In this document: positions 52,275 through 61,661 of the stretch, piece after piece
Numbering within the stretch: the stretch's first letter is position 1
Layout of the letters: every line of letters starts with the position of its first letter
Origin: Pseudomonas sp. B33.4
GTDB lineage: Bacteria; Pseudomonadota; Gammaproteobacteria; Pseudomonadales; Pseudomonadaceae
Length of the DNA: 64,000 nt
Direction of reading: 5' to 3'
Assembly (NCBI RefSeq): GCF_034555375.1
Contig: NZ_CP140706.1
Coordinates: forward strand, 1,975,001 to 2,039,000
The notes under the pieces: generated by a model
Database searches by the model: none
What the model saw: the letters and a program-made list of their open reading frames with translations, nothing else
What the model was told of the DNA's origin: nothing
Translations under genes and position numbers: made by a program

Positions 52275-54724
52275 GCAGGCACCTCCAGATTTTTCACCGG
52301 GATTACGTCGAATTCTTTCTTCAGTTGCGGCTGCGCCAGGCGTTCTTTCCACGGGTCCTGTTCGAATGACAGGGAAAATTGCAGGCGTTCGTTCAGGGTT
52401 TTGCGGCGTTCCGGGTCTTCCAGAACAGCCTTCTTGATGTGCTCCATACCGACCCGTTGCAGGTAGTGCACGGTGCGTTCGAGGTAAAAGGCTTCTTCGC
52501 GGTAGAGCTGCAGGAAGGCACCGTTGTACTCGCGCACTTCTTCGGCGGTTTTCAGCTTGACGAAGAATTCGGCGACTTCGGTTTTGATCCCGCCGTTACC
52601 GCCGATGTACATTTCCCAGCCGGAGTCGACGCCGATAATGCCTACGTCCTTGATCCCCGCTTCCGAGCAGTTGCGTGGGCATCCGGAGACCGCGAGTTTC
52701 ACTTTGTGCGGCGACCACATGTTGAACAGGTCGTGCTCGAGTTCGATACCCAGTTGTGTCGAATTTTGCGTGCCGAAGCGGCAGAACTCGCTGCCGACGC
52801 AGGTTTTCACCGTGCGGATGGATTTGCCGTAGGCGTGGCCGGAGGGCATGTCGAGGTCTTTCCAGACGCCGGGCAAGTCCTGCTTCTTGATGCCGAGCAA
52901 GTCGATGCGCTGGCCGCCGGTGACCTTGACCATCGGCACCTGATACTTGTCAGCCACATCGGCAATTCGCCGCAGTTCCGAAGGGTTGGTCACGCCGCCC
53001 CACATGCGTGGTACCACCGAATAGGTACCGTCCTTCTGGATGTTGGCGTGCGCACGCTCGTTGATCAGGCGCGATTGCGGGTCGTCCTTGGCTTCGCCGG
53101 GCCAGGTGGAAATCAGGTAATAGTTGAGGGCAGGGCGGCAGGTGGCGCAGCCGTTCGGCGTGCGCCAGTTGAGGTAGCTCATGGTGCCGGCGATGGTCAG
53201 CAGATGCTGTTCGCGAATCGCTTGGCGAATCTGCCCGTGGTTGAGATCGCTGCATCCGCAGATGGCTTTTTCGCTTTTCGGTTTGACGTCGGCCGCGCCG
53301 CCAACGGTGTTGATCAGGATCTGTTCGACCAGCCCGGCACAGGAACCGCACGAGCTGGCAGCCTTGGTGTGTTTCTTCACTTCATCGACGCTGAACAGGC
53401 CGTGTTCCTGAATGGCTTTGACGATGGTGCCTTTGCACACGCCGTTGCAGCCGCAGACTTCGGCGGTGTCGGCCATGACCATGGCTTTGTCCTGGCCTTG
53501 ATGTCCTACGTCGCCTAACGCATTTTCTCCAAACATCAGGTGATCGCGGATCTCGCCGATGGCGTGATTCTCACGAATCTGGCGGAAATACCAACCGCCA
53601 TCTGCCGTATCGCCGTACAGACAGGCGCCGACCAGCACGTCATCCTTGATCACCAGTTTTTTGTACACGCCGCCAATCGGATCGGAGAGGGTGATCGTCT
53701 CGGTGCCTTCGCCGCCCATGAAGTCGCCAGCGGAAAACAGGTCGATCCCGGTGACTTTCAATTTGGTCGACGTCACCGACCCCTGATAACGGGCGAACCC
53801 CAGTTGTGCGAGATGGTTGGCGCAGACCTTGGCCTGCTCGAACAATGGCGCGACCAGACCGTAGGCAATGCCGCGATGGCTGGCGCACTCGCCGATCGCG
53901 TAGATGCGCGGATCGTAGGTTTGCAGGGTGTCATTGACCAGAATCCCGCGATTGCACGGGATGCCGGCCTTTTCCGCCAATTCGGTGTTAGGGCGAATGC
54001 CGGCCGCCATCACCACCAGATCAGCGGGGATGATGTCGCCGTTCTTGAATTGCACCGAGCCGACCCGGCCATTGCCGGCGTCATGCAAGGCCTGGGTCTG
54101 TTCGCACAGACGGAAATGCAGACCACGGGATTCGAGGGCGCTTTGCAGCAGTTGGCCGCTGGTTTTGTCCAGTTGCCGTTCCAGCAGCCATTCGCCGATG
54201 TGCACCACCGTGACGTGCATGCCGCGAAGCATCAGGCCGTTGGCGGCTTCGAGGCCGAGCAGGCCACCGCCGATGACCACCGCGTGTTTATGGGTTTTGG
54301 CGGTGTCGATCATCGCCTGGGTGTCAGCGATGTCGCGGTAACCGATCACGCCGTGCAGGGTGTTGCCGGGGATCGGCAGGATGAATGGCGTCGAACCGGT
54401 GGCGATCAGCAGGCGATCGTATTCCGCTTCGCTGCCGTCCTCGGCGATCACCCGGCGTTTGACCCGGTCGATCTGCACTACTTTGCGATTGAGCAGTAAC
54501 TTGATGTTGTTTTCCAGGTACCAGTCGAGGTCGTTGAGCACGATCTCTTCGAAGGTCTGCTCACCAGCCAGCACCGGCGACAGCAGGATGCGGTTGTAGT
54601 TGGTGTGCGGTTCGGCGCCGAAGACGGTGATGTCGTACAGCTCGTTGCTCAGTTTGAGCAGCTCTTCGAGGGTACGAACCCCGGCCATGCCATTGCCGAT
54701 CATCACCAGTTTGAGTTTTTTCAT
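52271..54724 (-). CDS. nirB: nitrite reductase (NADH) large subunit
   Basis: 817 residues from ATG 54724, MKKLKLVMIGNGMAGVRTLE. FAD/NADH domains (VIGGGLLGLEAANGLMLRGM, IYAIGECASHRGI) are followed by a BFD-like [2Fe-2S] pair (EVCGCNGVCKG, ASSCGSCAGL, then AICGCSDLNHG, NGCATCRPAL) and the siroheme/[4Fe-4S] domain (KTCVGSEFCRFGTQNS, SGCPRNCSEAGIKD). It reduces nitrite to ammonium with NADH. Its 5' leader has the hexaloop hairpins and terminator described at 54796, and a sigma54 promoter beyond. Confidence 0.95.
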   Translation of the reverse strand: MKKLKLVMIGNGMAGVRTLEELLKLSNELYDITVFGAEPHTNYNRILLSPVLAGEQTFEEIVLNDLDWYLENNIKLLLNRKVVQIDRVKRRVIAEDGSEAEYDRLLIATGSTPFILPIPGNTLHGVIGYRDIADTQAMIDTAKTHKHAVVIGGGLLGLEAANGLMLRGMHVTVVHIGEWLLERQLDKTSGQLLQSALESRGLHFRLCEQTQALHDAGNGRVGSVQFKNGDIIPADLVVMAAGIRPNTELAEKAGIPCNRGILVNDTLQTYDPRIYAIGECASHRGIAYGLVAPLFEQAKVCANHLAQLGFARYQGSVTSTKLKVTGIDLFSAGDFMGGEGTETITLSDPIGGVYKKLVIKDDVLVGACLYGDTADGGWYFRQIRENHAIGEIRDHLMFGENALGDVGHQGQDKAMVMADTAEVCGCNGVCKGTIVKAIQEHGLFSVDEVKKHTKAASSCGSCAGLVEQILINTVGGAADVKPKSEKAICGCSDLNHGQIRQAIREQHLLTIAGTMSYLNWRTPNGCATCRPALNYYLISTWPGEAKDDPQSRLINERAHANIQKDGTYSVVPRMWGGVTNPSELRRIADVADKYQVPMVKVTGGQRIDLLGIKKQDLPGVWKDLDMPSGHAYGKSIRTVKTCVGSEFCRFGTQNSTQLGIELEHDLFNMWSPHKVKLAVSGCPRNCSEAGIKDVGIIGVDSGWEMYIGGNGGIKTEVAEFFVKLKTAEEVREYNGAFLQLYREEAFYLERTVHYLQRVGMEHIKKAVLEDPERRKTLNERLQFSLSFEQDPWKERLAQPQLKKEFDVIPVKNLEVPA

Positions 54725-54795
54725 CAGGTTCTCCGGGGAGCTGCGGCTGGCCTCTTGTGGGCAGTCAGGCCTTGCTCGAGAAATTTTGCGCAAAC

Positions 54796-54885
54796 AAAAA
54801 AAGGCGTCCCGCTAGTTGCCTAGCGAGGACGCCTTTGTCCTGGTCCCGTTCTCTCGGGAAGCGCAGCCTTCGTCGTTGAAGGTTG
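54796..54885 (-). promoter_or_regulatory. ANTAR (NasT)-target leader with terminator upstream of nirB
   Basis: Read on the minus strand: hairpin P1 (54864-54885) with stem CCTTC/GAAGG and hexaloop AACGAC; hairpin P2 (54844-54859) with stem TCCCG/CGGGA and hexaloop AGAGAA; then a strong terminator hairpin (54800-54836, AAAGGCGTCC...GGACGCCTTT) followed by a run of T. Both loops have A at position 1 and G at position 4, the rule for ANTAR-protein targets. NasT is encoded at 58.6 kb, so nitrate-dependent antitermination is expected. Confidence 0.75.
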
Positions 54886-54913
54886 GGCTTTATGTGTATG
54901 TTGAATGGGGTAA

Positions 54914-54929
54914 TGCAGTGGTTGTGCCA
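54914..54929 (-). promoter_or_regulatory. sigma54 promoter of nirB-nirD-nasC-cobA
   Basis: The minus strand reads TGGCACAACCACTGCA: TGGCAC and TGCA with GG-N10-GC spacing. The predicted start (~54903) lies just before hairpin P1. Confidence 0.72.
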
Positions 54930-55056
54930 ACTACGAGAAGCGCGGTTTTACTGGGTTTCGTCAGTGCTAATTAAGGTTTTTCTGCACCGTATCGAAGCGG
55001 ACTGCCCGTTCGTGGAGCGTTCAAACAGGAAGATTTGTGGTGATCAGGCGGGCGCC

Positions 55057-55076
55057 TTCGCGAGCTTGCTCGCGAA
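55057..55076. repeat. single REP palindrome
   Basis: TTCGCGAGCTTGCTCGCGAA, a perfect palindrome-like hairpin between the kinase gene stop and the nirB promoter. Confidence 0.7.
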
Positions 55077-55090
55077 TGACGCGATGCGGT

Positions 55091-56749
55091 TCAACTGTGA
55101 AACAACAAAATCAGCAGCAACAGATTCCCCAACAGAGCCACCAACGCCATCGTCCGCCAGACCTTCAAGGGCTCACGCTCCAGTAACGGCCGAGGCCGCA
55201 CGCTCAAACTCCGCCGCTCGCCCTGTTCCAGCACCAGCAGCCATTCCTCAGCCGTCTCAAACCGTTGTTGCGGATCAGCCGCCACGCCACGCTCCAGACT
55301 CTGCGCCAACCATTCCGGCAAATCCGGCCGATAGCGACTGGCATTCACTGGCAGGCCAAAGCGCGGCCGTTGAAACGCTTCAATCTCGCCATAGGGAAAA
55401 TGCCCGGTCAGCAGGAAATACAGGGTCACGCCGACCGCATACAAATCCTGCTGCGCACTCGGCGGAGCACCTCGAAACGCTTCCGGGGCGATGTAACTTG
55501 GGGTCCCGGGCAACATTGACGGCGCGTCTTCGGACAAACCCGGGCAATACGCCAAGCCAAAATCCAGCAGACGCAATTCGCCGTCGTCGCCCATGTGCAG
55601 GTTTTCCGGTTTGATGTCCCGGTGCAAGATCTGCCGACGATGCAGCAGCCCTACCGCGCGTAGCAGACGCTCGGCGATGTCTCGCCATTGAGCCAAGGGG
55701 AGATGCCCGAGTTGCGCCAGCGTCGTCCCGGAATATTCGCGCATCACGTAGTACAAATGCTGACGCTGTTGGCAGGCATGGACTTCAGGAAAGTGGCGGC
55801 CGGCCACGCGTTTCAGGAACCATTCCTCGGACAGCAACGCCTGTCCGGCGTGGGAATCGTCGTTGGAACGCGAGGGCAAGGTTTTCAGCAACCACGTCTG
55901 ACCTTGTCCGTCGACCGCCCGATACAGCAGTGATTGCTGGCTCTGAGCGACAACATCCAGCACCTGCCAGCCTTCGAACGACTGGCCGGGTTTCAGCGGC
56001 GGTGGCAAGGGCCATTGCTGCAAATGAATCAATGCATCGCCGATATTCGCTTCACCCACCGCATCGACGCGCACCAGCAAAGCGCTGGCGTTGTCCTGAC
56101 TGCCCGCCAGATGTGCCGCGTTAACAAGTGTCTGAGCAGTACTGCTCAGATCCGGCTGATCACGCAGAATTGCCGCAATCGCGGTATCGCCCAATGTCGA
56201 CCAGACACCGTCACTGAGCAGCACAAAGCTTTCGCCGTCACGCAGTTCGCCGTCGAGAAAATCCAGCACCAGATGCTGATCCAGTCCCAGCGCACGCTTG
56301 AGCACATGCTGCATGCCCGGCTGATCCCAAACGTGATCTTCACTGATCCGCTGCAAACTGTCGGCGTGCCAGCGATACACCCGACAATCGCCGACGTGGG
56401 CGAGGGTGAAACGCCGACCGCGCATGACCAAAGCACTGACCGTGGTGAGCAACGGTTGACCACCGCCATTGGCCTGCAACCAGCGATTTTGCGCGAGCAG
56501 CAGGCGGTCCAGCGCCTGCGCCACGCTCCAGGTTTCTGGCGTGGCGTAGTAGTCGAGCGCCAGGGCCTGCACCGTCGAACGGGCGGCGAGTCCGCCATCG
56601 GCGCACTGACTGACGCCGTCGGCGATGGCGAACAGATAACCTTTGCTCGCCGCCAGTGCCGGAGCCGGTGTCACCGAACGCAAGGCGTCCTGATTCTCCG
56701 CGCGCGGACCGGTGGCGCTGGCTTCGGCAAAGCTCAGTTGCAGGGCCAT
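55091..56749 (-). CDS. bifunctional PP2C-type phosphatase / Ser-Thr protein kinase, membrane-anchored
   Basis: 552 residues. N-terminal PP2C phosphatase (~1-240) with complete metal Asp motifs: ENQDALR, FAIADGVSQCADGG, VGDCRVY, LLSDGVWST and SQDNASALL. A Ser/Thr kinase follows (~265-510) with the catalytic loop ILHRDIKPENLHM, LLDFGLAY and GTPSYIAPEAF. A C-terminal membrane helix (WRTMALVALLGNLLLLILLF) places the catalytic parts in the cytoplasm. It starts 7 bp after the nitrate transporter stop and is in the same transcript. The same fusion lies here in P. aeruginosa. Its target is unknown; regulation of nitrate uptake is an inference from linkage. Confidence 0.92.
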   Translation of the reverse strand: MALQLSFAEASATGPRAENQDALRSVTPAPALAASKGYLFAIADGVSQCADGGLAARSTVQALALDYYATPETWSVAQALDRLLLAQNRWLQANGGGQPLLTTVSALVMRGRRFTLAHVGDCRVYRWHADSLQRISEDHVWDQPGMQHVLKRALGLDQHLVLDFLDGELRDGESFVLLSDGVWSTLGDTAIAAILRDQPDLSSTAQTLVNAAHLAGSQDNASALLVRVDAVGEANIGDALIHLQQWPLPPPLKPGQSFEGWQVLDVVAQSQQSLLYRAVDGQGQTWLLKTLPSRSNDDSHAGQALLSEEWFLKRVAGRHFPEVHACQQRQHLYYVMREYSGTTLAQLGHLPLAQWRDIAERLLRAVGLLHRRQILHRDIKPENLHMGDDGELRLLDFGLAYCPGLSEDAPSMLPGTPSYIAPEAFRGAPPSAQQDLYAVGVTLYFLLTGHFPYGEIEAFQRPRFGLPVNASRYRPDLPEWLAQSLERGVAADPQQRFETAEEWLLVLEQGERRSLSVRPRPLLEREPLKVWRTMALVALLGNLLLLILLFHS

Positions 56750-56756
56750 CGACGGC

Positions 56757-57968
56757 TCAGACCCGCGCCGCCGTCACCGCTGCCGAACCCCAGGTGGTTC
56801 TCCAGCGACGCTTGACGCCGTGCAGGCCAAACCATGCCAACACGCCGAGACTGGCGAACAACCACAGGGCCAGTTGATAGCTGCCGGTGCTCTGTTTGAT
56901 CGCGCCCATGCCGGCGGCCAAGGCAAAACCACCGATGCCTCCGGCCATGCCGATCAGTCCGGTCATCACGCCGATCTCCAGACGAAAACGCTGCGGTACC
57001 AGTTGGAAAACCGCGCCGTTGCCTGCCCCTAAACCGAGCATAGTGCAGACGAAAAGTGCCAGCGCCGCGTAGGAACTCGGCAAGTTGAAACCGACCGCGG
57101 CTATGCATACGGCGGCGACGGTGTACATCGCCAGCAGCGTGCGAATGCCACCGAAGCGATCCGCCAGCGCACCACCCAGCGGCCGCATCAAGCTGCCGCC
57201 GAACACGCAGGCAGCGGTGTAGTAACCGGCAGTCACCGGGCTCAAACCGTATTGATCGTTGAAGTAGCCGGGCAGGGCGCTGGCCAGACCGATGAAGCCG
57301 CCGAAGGTCACGCTGTAGAAAAACATGAACCACCAGCTGTCACGGTCGCCCAGCGCCTTGAAGTAGTCGGCCATGGCTTTGGCTTTCGGCCGTTGTGGCG
57401 CGTTTTTCGCCAGCCAGGCGAACAGCACCAAAGTCAGGATCAGCGGAATCAAAGCGAAACCGAACACATTGCTCCAGCCGAACGCGGCGGCGAGTACCGG
57501 CGCGAGCAGCGCGGCGAATACGGTGCCGGAGTTGCCCGCACCGGCAATGCCCATGGCTTTGCCCTGATGCTGCGGTGGATACCATTGCGAGGCCAAGGGC
57601 AGGGCGACCGCAAACGATGCGCCGGCCATGCCGAGGAACAGGCCGAGTATCAACGCCTGCTCGTAGCTATGAATGCCGATTTTCCAGGCGCCGAACAGCG
57701 CGAAAATCACAATGACCTGACCGATCAGCCCGGCGGTTTTCGGCGACAGCCGATCGGCGAGCATGCCCATGATGAAGCGCAACACGGCGCCAGCAAGGAT
57801 CGGCGTGGCGACGACCAGGCCACGTTGTTGCGTGGTCAGGTGCAGGTCAGCAGCGATCTGCACCGCCAGCGGGCCGAGCAGATACCAGACCATGAAGCTC
57901 AGGTCGAAATAGAGGAAGGCCGCGAACAATGTCGGGGTGTGGCCGGATTTCCAGAAGCTTGAATTCAT
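56757..57968 (-). CDS. nasA: nitrate/nitrite MFS transporter
   Basis: 403 residues from ATG 57968, MNSSFWKSGHTPTLFAAFLY. Twelve hydrophobic helices of the NarK/NasA type. The nitrate-signature helices contain GIAGAGNSGTVFAALLAP and GLGAGNGAVFQLVPQRF, with the GxxNxG-type Asn residues. It imports nitrate for assimilation. It is the first gene of a two-gene unit with the phosphatase-kinase and is preceded by its own ANTAR leader and sigma54 promoter. Confidence 0.93.
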   Translation of the reverse strand: MNSSFWKSGHTPTLFAAFLYFDLSFMVWYLLGPLAVQIAADLHLTTQQRGLVVATPILAGAVLRFIMGMLADRLSPKTAGLIGQVIVIFALFGAWKIGIHSYEQALILGLFLGMAGASFAVALPLASQWYPPQHQGKAMGIAGAGNSGTVFAALLAPVLAAAFGWSNVFGFALIPLILTLVLFAWLAKNAPQRPKAKAMADYFKALGDRDSWWFMFFYSVTFGGFIGLASALPGYFNDQYGLSPVTAGYYTAACVFGGSLMRPLGGALADRFGGIRTLLAMYTVAAVCIAAVGFNLPSSYAALALFVCTMLGLGAGNGAVFQLVPQRFRLEIGVMTGLIGMAGGIGGFALAAGMGAIKQSTGSYQLALWLFASLGVLAWFGLHGVKRRWRTTWGSAAVTAARV

Positions 57969-58069
57969 CGCGCACCTCAGCTGAAAAGAGTCTCGAAAGG
58001 AGTCATGCAACAGCAGGTGGAGCGCCGCCACGGCCGCACCACCGGCCCCGGTCTGTGGGGCCAAAACGC

Positions 58070-58154
58070 AAAAACGCCGCTACCTGATTCGCCGGAGGGG
58101 CGAACGGGGTGAGCGACGTCTTTGTCGTGGGTGGGGCAACCGCCGTTGGTTACC
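58070..58154 (-). promoter_or_regulatory. ANTAR (NasT)-target leader with overlapping terminator upstream of nasA
   Basis: Read on the minus strand: P1 (58135-58154), stem GGTAACC/GGTTGCC, hexaloop AACGGC; P2 (58114-58127), stem CGAC/GTCG, hexaloop AAAGAC; then GACGTCGCT (58112-58120) can pair with AGCGGCGTT (58073-58081), followed by T. The terminator 5' arm shares bases with the 3' side of P2, so P2 and terminator exclude each other, the expected antitermination switch. Both loops have A1 and G4. Confidence 0.72.
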
Positions 58155-58167
58155 TGAGGGGATGCTT

Positions 58168-58183
58168 AGCGAGATTTGTGCCA
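58168..58183 (-). promoter_or_regulatory. sigma54 promoter of nasA-kinase
   Basis: The minus strand reads TGGCACAAATCTCGCT: GG-N10-GC with a full TGGCAC block. The predicted start (~58157) is at the foot of hairpin P1. Confidence 0.65.
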
Positions 58184-58201
58184 ACAGCCGGAAAATCAAA
58201 A

Positions 58202-58577
58202 GCCCCTCACCCTAGCCCTCTCCCGGAGGGAGAGGGGACTGACCGAGGTGTCTGGCGCCAGACATCGACTTGGGAAACCGAGTCGATTCCGGATTCACAG
58301 CAGAAAGCTACAGGCCGGCGTACTTCGCGAGGGGACTGACCGAGGTGTCTGGCGCCAAACATCGACCTGAGAAACCGAGTCGATTACGGATTCACAGCAG
58401 AAAGCTACAGGCCGGCGTACTTCGCGAGGGGACTGACCGAGGTGTCTGGCGCCAAACATCGACCTGAGAAACCGAGTCGATTACGGATTCACAGCAGAAA
58501 GCTACAGGCCGGCCTATTTCCCGAGCATCCCCCAATCAGTCCCCTCTCCCTCTGGGAGAGGGCTAGGGTGAGGGGCT
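58202..58577. repeat. composite repeat element C with a 97-bp tandem array
   Basis: Arms CCCCTCACCCTAGCCCTCTC (from 58204) and the exact inverse GAGAGGGCTAGGGTGAGGGG. Three internal copies start GGGGACTGACCGAGG at 58234, 58331 and 58428, giving a 97-bp period; the last copy is cut short by the right arm. Unit sequence is shared with element B. It fills most of the gap between nasT and the nasA leader. Confidence 0.9.
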
Positions 58578-58595
58578 TTCAGTGGTTAGAACACC

Positions 58596-59171
58596 TCAGC
58601 CAAGCAACTCACTCATGGCAATAATCTGCTCCGCCACCTGAATCAATTTCTGCTGCCGGCTCATCGCCTGGCGCCGCATCAGGGTGTAAGCCTCTTCCTC
58701 ATTGCAGTCCTTCATCTTCATCAGCAACCCTTTGGCCAGTTCGATGCGCTTGCGCTCGGCCAACTGCTGATCACGGGCCTGCAACTGCGCGCGCAACGCC
58801 TGATCACTCTCGAATCGCGCCATCGCCACATCGAGAATCGGCTGTAAACGCTGTGCGTGAATACCTTCAACGATGTAGGCACTGACCCCGGACTTGATCG
58901 CCTGACGCATCACGCCAGGGTCATGCTCGTCGGTAAACATCACGATTGGCCGTGGCTGGTCGCGGCTGACCAGCACAACTTGTTCCATGACATCGCGGCT
59001 CGGTGACTCGGTATCGATCAGGATCACGTCCGGGCGCACCGTTTCGACGCGCGCGGGCAGGTCGATGGTCAGACCGGATTCGTCGATGACTTCGAAACCG
59101 GCTTCAGTCAGTGCCGCTTTCAGGCGACCGACTTTTTTCGCCGTGTCGTTGATCAACAGAATGCGCAACAT
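58596..59171 (-). CDS. nasT: NasT, ANTAR-domain nitrate-responsive antitermination regulator
   Basis: 191 residues. Pseudo-receiver N-terminus ([33 protein letters not shown]) and a C-terminal ANTAR domain ([40 protein letters not shown]). ANTAR binds paired hexaloop RNA hairpins to prevent termination. NasT is held by NasS without nitrate and released with it. It follows nasS by 15 bp. Targets are the leaders at 54796 and 58070. Confidence 0.94.
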   Translation of the reverse strand: MLRILLINDTAKKVGRLKAALTEAGFEVIDESGLTIDLPARVETVRPDVILIDTESPSRDVMEQVVLVSRDQPRPIVMFTDEHDPGVMRQAIKSGVSAYIVEGIHAQRLQPILDVAMARFESDQALRAQLQARDQQLAERKRIELAKGLLMKMKDCNEEEAYTLMRRQAMSRQQKLIQVAEQIIAMSELLG

Positions 59172-59186
59172 GTTCGCGGTCTCCTG

Positions 59187-60398
59187 TCAGCGGCGGGCGA
59201 GAAGGGGAGTGTCGTCGTTCAACGCGTGCAGCTTGAAACTGCGCGCGTAAGCGGCGGGATCGCTGCCGTCCCAGATTTTGCCGTCGAGCAACTGGCTGCA
59301 GCGCATGTCGGTGCCCCACGCGGCCACGCCGACTGCGGTGGCGGCGTCGCGATACAGATCGAGCTGCTGAACCTGACGGGCGACGGCCAGGTAATCCGGG
59401 TCTTCGCGCAGCAAACCCCAGCGACGGAACTGGGTCATGAACCACATGCCGTCGGACAAGTACGGCAAATTCACTTGGCCATTGCCGTGAAAGCGCAGCG
59501 CGTGCGGATCCTGCCAGCGGTTGCCGAGGCCATCGGCATAATCCCCGAGAAAACGCGGTTCGATGCACGCAAGCGGCGCGTCCAGATACTCCGACGCACT
59601 GAGCAATTGCGCGGTGCTGCGACGGTTTTCCGGGCTTTCCTCGATAAAGCGGCTGGCTTCAAGAATCGCCATCACCAACGCCCGCGCAGTGTTCGGGTAT
59701 TGCTCGACAAACTCACGCGTGCAGCCGAGGACTTTTTCCGGGTGATCGGGCCAGATGGTCTGGCTGGTAGCCAAAGTAAAACCGAGATCCTGCTGCACCG
59801 CGCTGGCGGCCCAAGGCTCGCCGACGCAAAAACCGTCGATACGCCCGGCCTGCAAGTGCGCGACCATTTGCGGCGGCGGCACCACCACGCTGTCGACGTC
59901 CTGCAGCGGATGAATGCCCTGACTCGCCAGCCAGTAATACAGCCACATCGCGTGAGTGCCGGTGGGAAAGGTCTGGGCGAAGGTGAGTTTTGCGCGGCTT
60001 TGGTGCACATGCCGATCCAGTGCTTCAGGACTGGTCACGCCGAGTTGCTGCAAGCCGTGGGAGAGGTTGAGGCTCTGGCCATTCTGATTCAGGCCCATCA
60101 GCACTGCCATATCGGTCGGGGCAACGCCGCCGATGCCCAGATGCACCGCGTAAATCAGCCCATACAAACTGTGCGCGGCATCGAGTTCGCCGCTGACCAG
60201 TTTGTCGCGCAATCCTGCCCAAGAGGTCTGGCGCTTGAGGTTCAGGGTCAATCCGTAAGGCTGAGCAAAGCCTTGCGTGGCCGCGACCACCACCGAGGCG
60301 CAATCGCTCAGGGCCATGAAGCCGAGGTTGATCGCGGTTTTTTCCGGGGCATCGCTGCCGTTGACCCAGGCCAGCGGCCCTACCGAAGGTTCATTCAT
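59187..60398 (-). CDS. nasS: NasS, nitrate-binding sensor (NrtA-like periplasmic-binding fold, cytoplasmic)
   Basis: 403 residues, no signal peptide ([20 protein letters not shown]). NrtA/CmpA-like nitrate-binding fold: [54 protein letters not shown] and [14 protein letters not shown]. Lacking export signals, it acts in the cytoplasm as the nitrate-responsive partner that sequesters NasT. It is upstream of nasT in the same operon and divergent from pyrD across 222 bp, in which I saw no strong motif. Confidence 0.93.
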   Translation of the reverse strand: MNEPSVGPLAWVNGSDAPEKTAINLGFMALSDCASVVVAATQGFAQPYGLTLNLKRQTSWAGLRDKLVSGELDAAHSLYGLIYAVHLGIGGVAPTDMAVLMGLNQNGQSLNLSHGLQQLGVTSPEALDRHVHQSRAKLTFAQTFPTGTHAMWLYYWLASQGIHPLQDVDSVVVPPPQMVAHLQAGRIDGFCVGEPWAASAVQQDLGFTLATSQTIWPDHPEKVLGCTREFVEQYPNTARALVMAILEASRFIEESPENRRSTAQLLSASEYLDAPLACIEPRFLGDYADGLGNRWQDPHALRFHGNGQVNLPYLSDGMWFMTQFRRWGLLREDPDYLAVARQVQQLDLYRDAATAVGVAAWGTDMRCSQLLDGKIWDGSDPAAYARSFKLHALNDDTPLLARR

Positions 60399-60620
60399 CC
60401 AACGCTACCTCGAAAAAAAGCGCCGCCGCAGACTTTGCACAGGCAAAACCCGGGACGACGCCATTGTCCTTGCCCGCACGCCGCCATTGGCCTGCCAGCT
60501 GATAACGGTGAAGGTGCAAGGCATATGCCAGCGGCAGTGATTTGCGCGTGCGCCTCGCGCGGCAGGTCGATGCCCGGCTATAATCGCCGCCTCTTTTCGC
60601 CGCCCGAGTCATCGCCGCCC

Positions 60621-61640
60621 ATGTACACCCTGGCCCGTCAGCTGTTGTTCAAACTTTCCCCGGAAACCTCCCACGATCTGTCGCTGGATCTGATCGGCGC
60701 GGGCGGACGTTTGGGCCTCAATGGCTTGCTGTGCAAAGCGCCAGCGAAAGTGCCGGTGACGGTCATGGGTCTGGAATTCCCTAACCCGGTGGGTCTGGCG
60801 GCCGGTCTGGACAAGAACGGCGCGGCCATCGACGGCTTCGCGCAACTGGGTTTCGGTTTTGTCGAAATCGGCACCGTGACCCCGCGTCCACAGCCGGGCA
60901 ATCCAAAGCCACGGATCTTCCGCCTGCCGGAAGCCGAAGCGATCATCAACCGCATGGGTTTCAACAACCTCGGTGTCGATAACCTTTTGGCGCGCGTTGC
61001 CGCCGCTAAGTACAAAGGCGTGCTGGGCATCAACATCGGCAAGAACTTCGATACGCCGGTCGAGCGCGCGGTCGACGATTACCTGATCTGCCTCGACAAG
61101 GTTTACGCCCACGCCAGCTATGTGACGGTCAACGTCAGCTCGCCAAACACCCCGGGCCTGCGCAGCCTGCAGTTCGGCGACTCGCTCAAGCAACTGCTCG
61201 CGGATCTGGCTACTCGCCGCGCCGAACTGGCCCTGCGTCATGGCAAACATGTGCCGCTGGCGATCAAGATCGCACCGGACATGACCGATGAAGAAACCGC
61301 GCAGGTGGCTCAGGCGCTGATCGAAACCGGCATGGACGCGGTGATCGCGACCAACACCACGCTCAGTCGTGTCGGCGTTGAAGGCATGGAGCATGGCGAC
61401 GAGGCTGGCGGTTTGTCCGGCGCGCCGGTGCGGGAGAAGAGCACCCATACCGTGAAGGTGCTGGCGGGTGAGCTGGCTGGGCGGTTGCCGATCATTGCAG
61501 CGGGTGGCATCACTGAAGGCAAGCATGCGGCCGAGAAGATTCTGGCCGGTGCGAGCCTGGTGCAGATCTATTCCGGCTTCATCTATAAAGGCCCGGCGCT
61601 GATCCGTGAATCGGTAGACGCGATCGCCGCCCTGCGCTGA
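60621..61640 (+). CDS. pyrD: dihydroorotate dehydrogenase (quinone), class 2
   Basis: 339 residues from ATG 60621, [20 protein letters not shown], the membrane-binding N-terminal helices of class 2 enzymes. FMN/active-site blocks: [51 protein letters not shown] (catalytic Ser) and [20 protein letters not shown]. It oxidises dihydroorotate to orotate with quinone in pyrimidine synthesis. Stands alone and is followed by a REPIN. Confidence 0.96.
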   Translation: MYTLARQLLFKLSPETSHDLSLDLIGAGGRLGLNGLLCKAPAKVPVTVMGLEFPNPVGLAAGLDKNGAAIDGFAQLGFGFVEIGTVTPRPQPGNPKPRIFRLPEAEAIINRMGFNNLGVDNLLARVAAAKYKGVLGINIGKNFDTPVERAVDDYLICLDKVYAHASYVTVNVSSPNTPGLRSLQFGDSLKQLLADLATRRAELALRHGKHVPLAIKIAPDMTDEETAQVAQALIETGMDAVIATNTTLSRVGVEGMEHGDEAGGLSGAPVREKSTHTVKVLAGELAGRLPIIAAGGITEGKHAAEKILAGASLVQIYSGFIYKGPALIRESVDAIAALR

Positions 61641-61661
61641 TCCATAGACACCACTGTTCCC

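Noticed and set aside
58109..58624. Short repeated frames through the 97-bp array of element C
   Set aside because: 97 is not a multiple of three, so each copy shifts frame; no conserved protein results.
59226..61640. An 804-codon plus-strand frame running from inside nasS into pyrD
   Set aside because: Only the part from ATG 60621 is PyrD. The upstream extension is antisense to nasS and has no matching motif.
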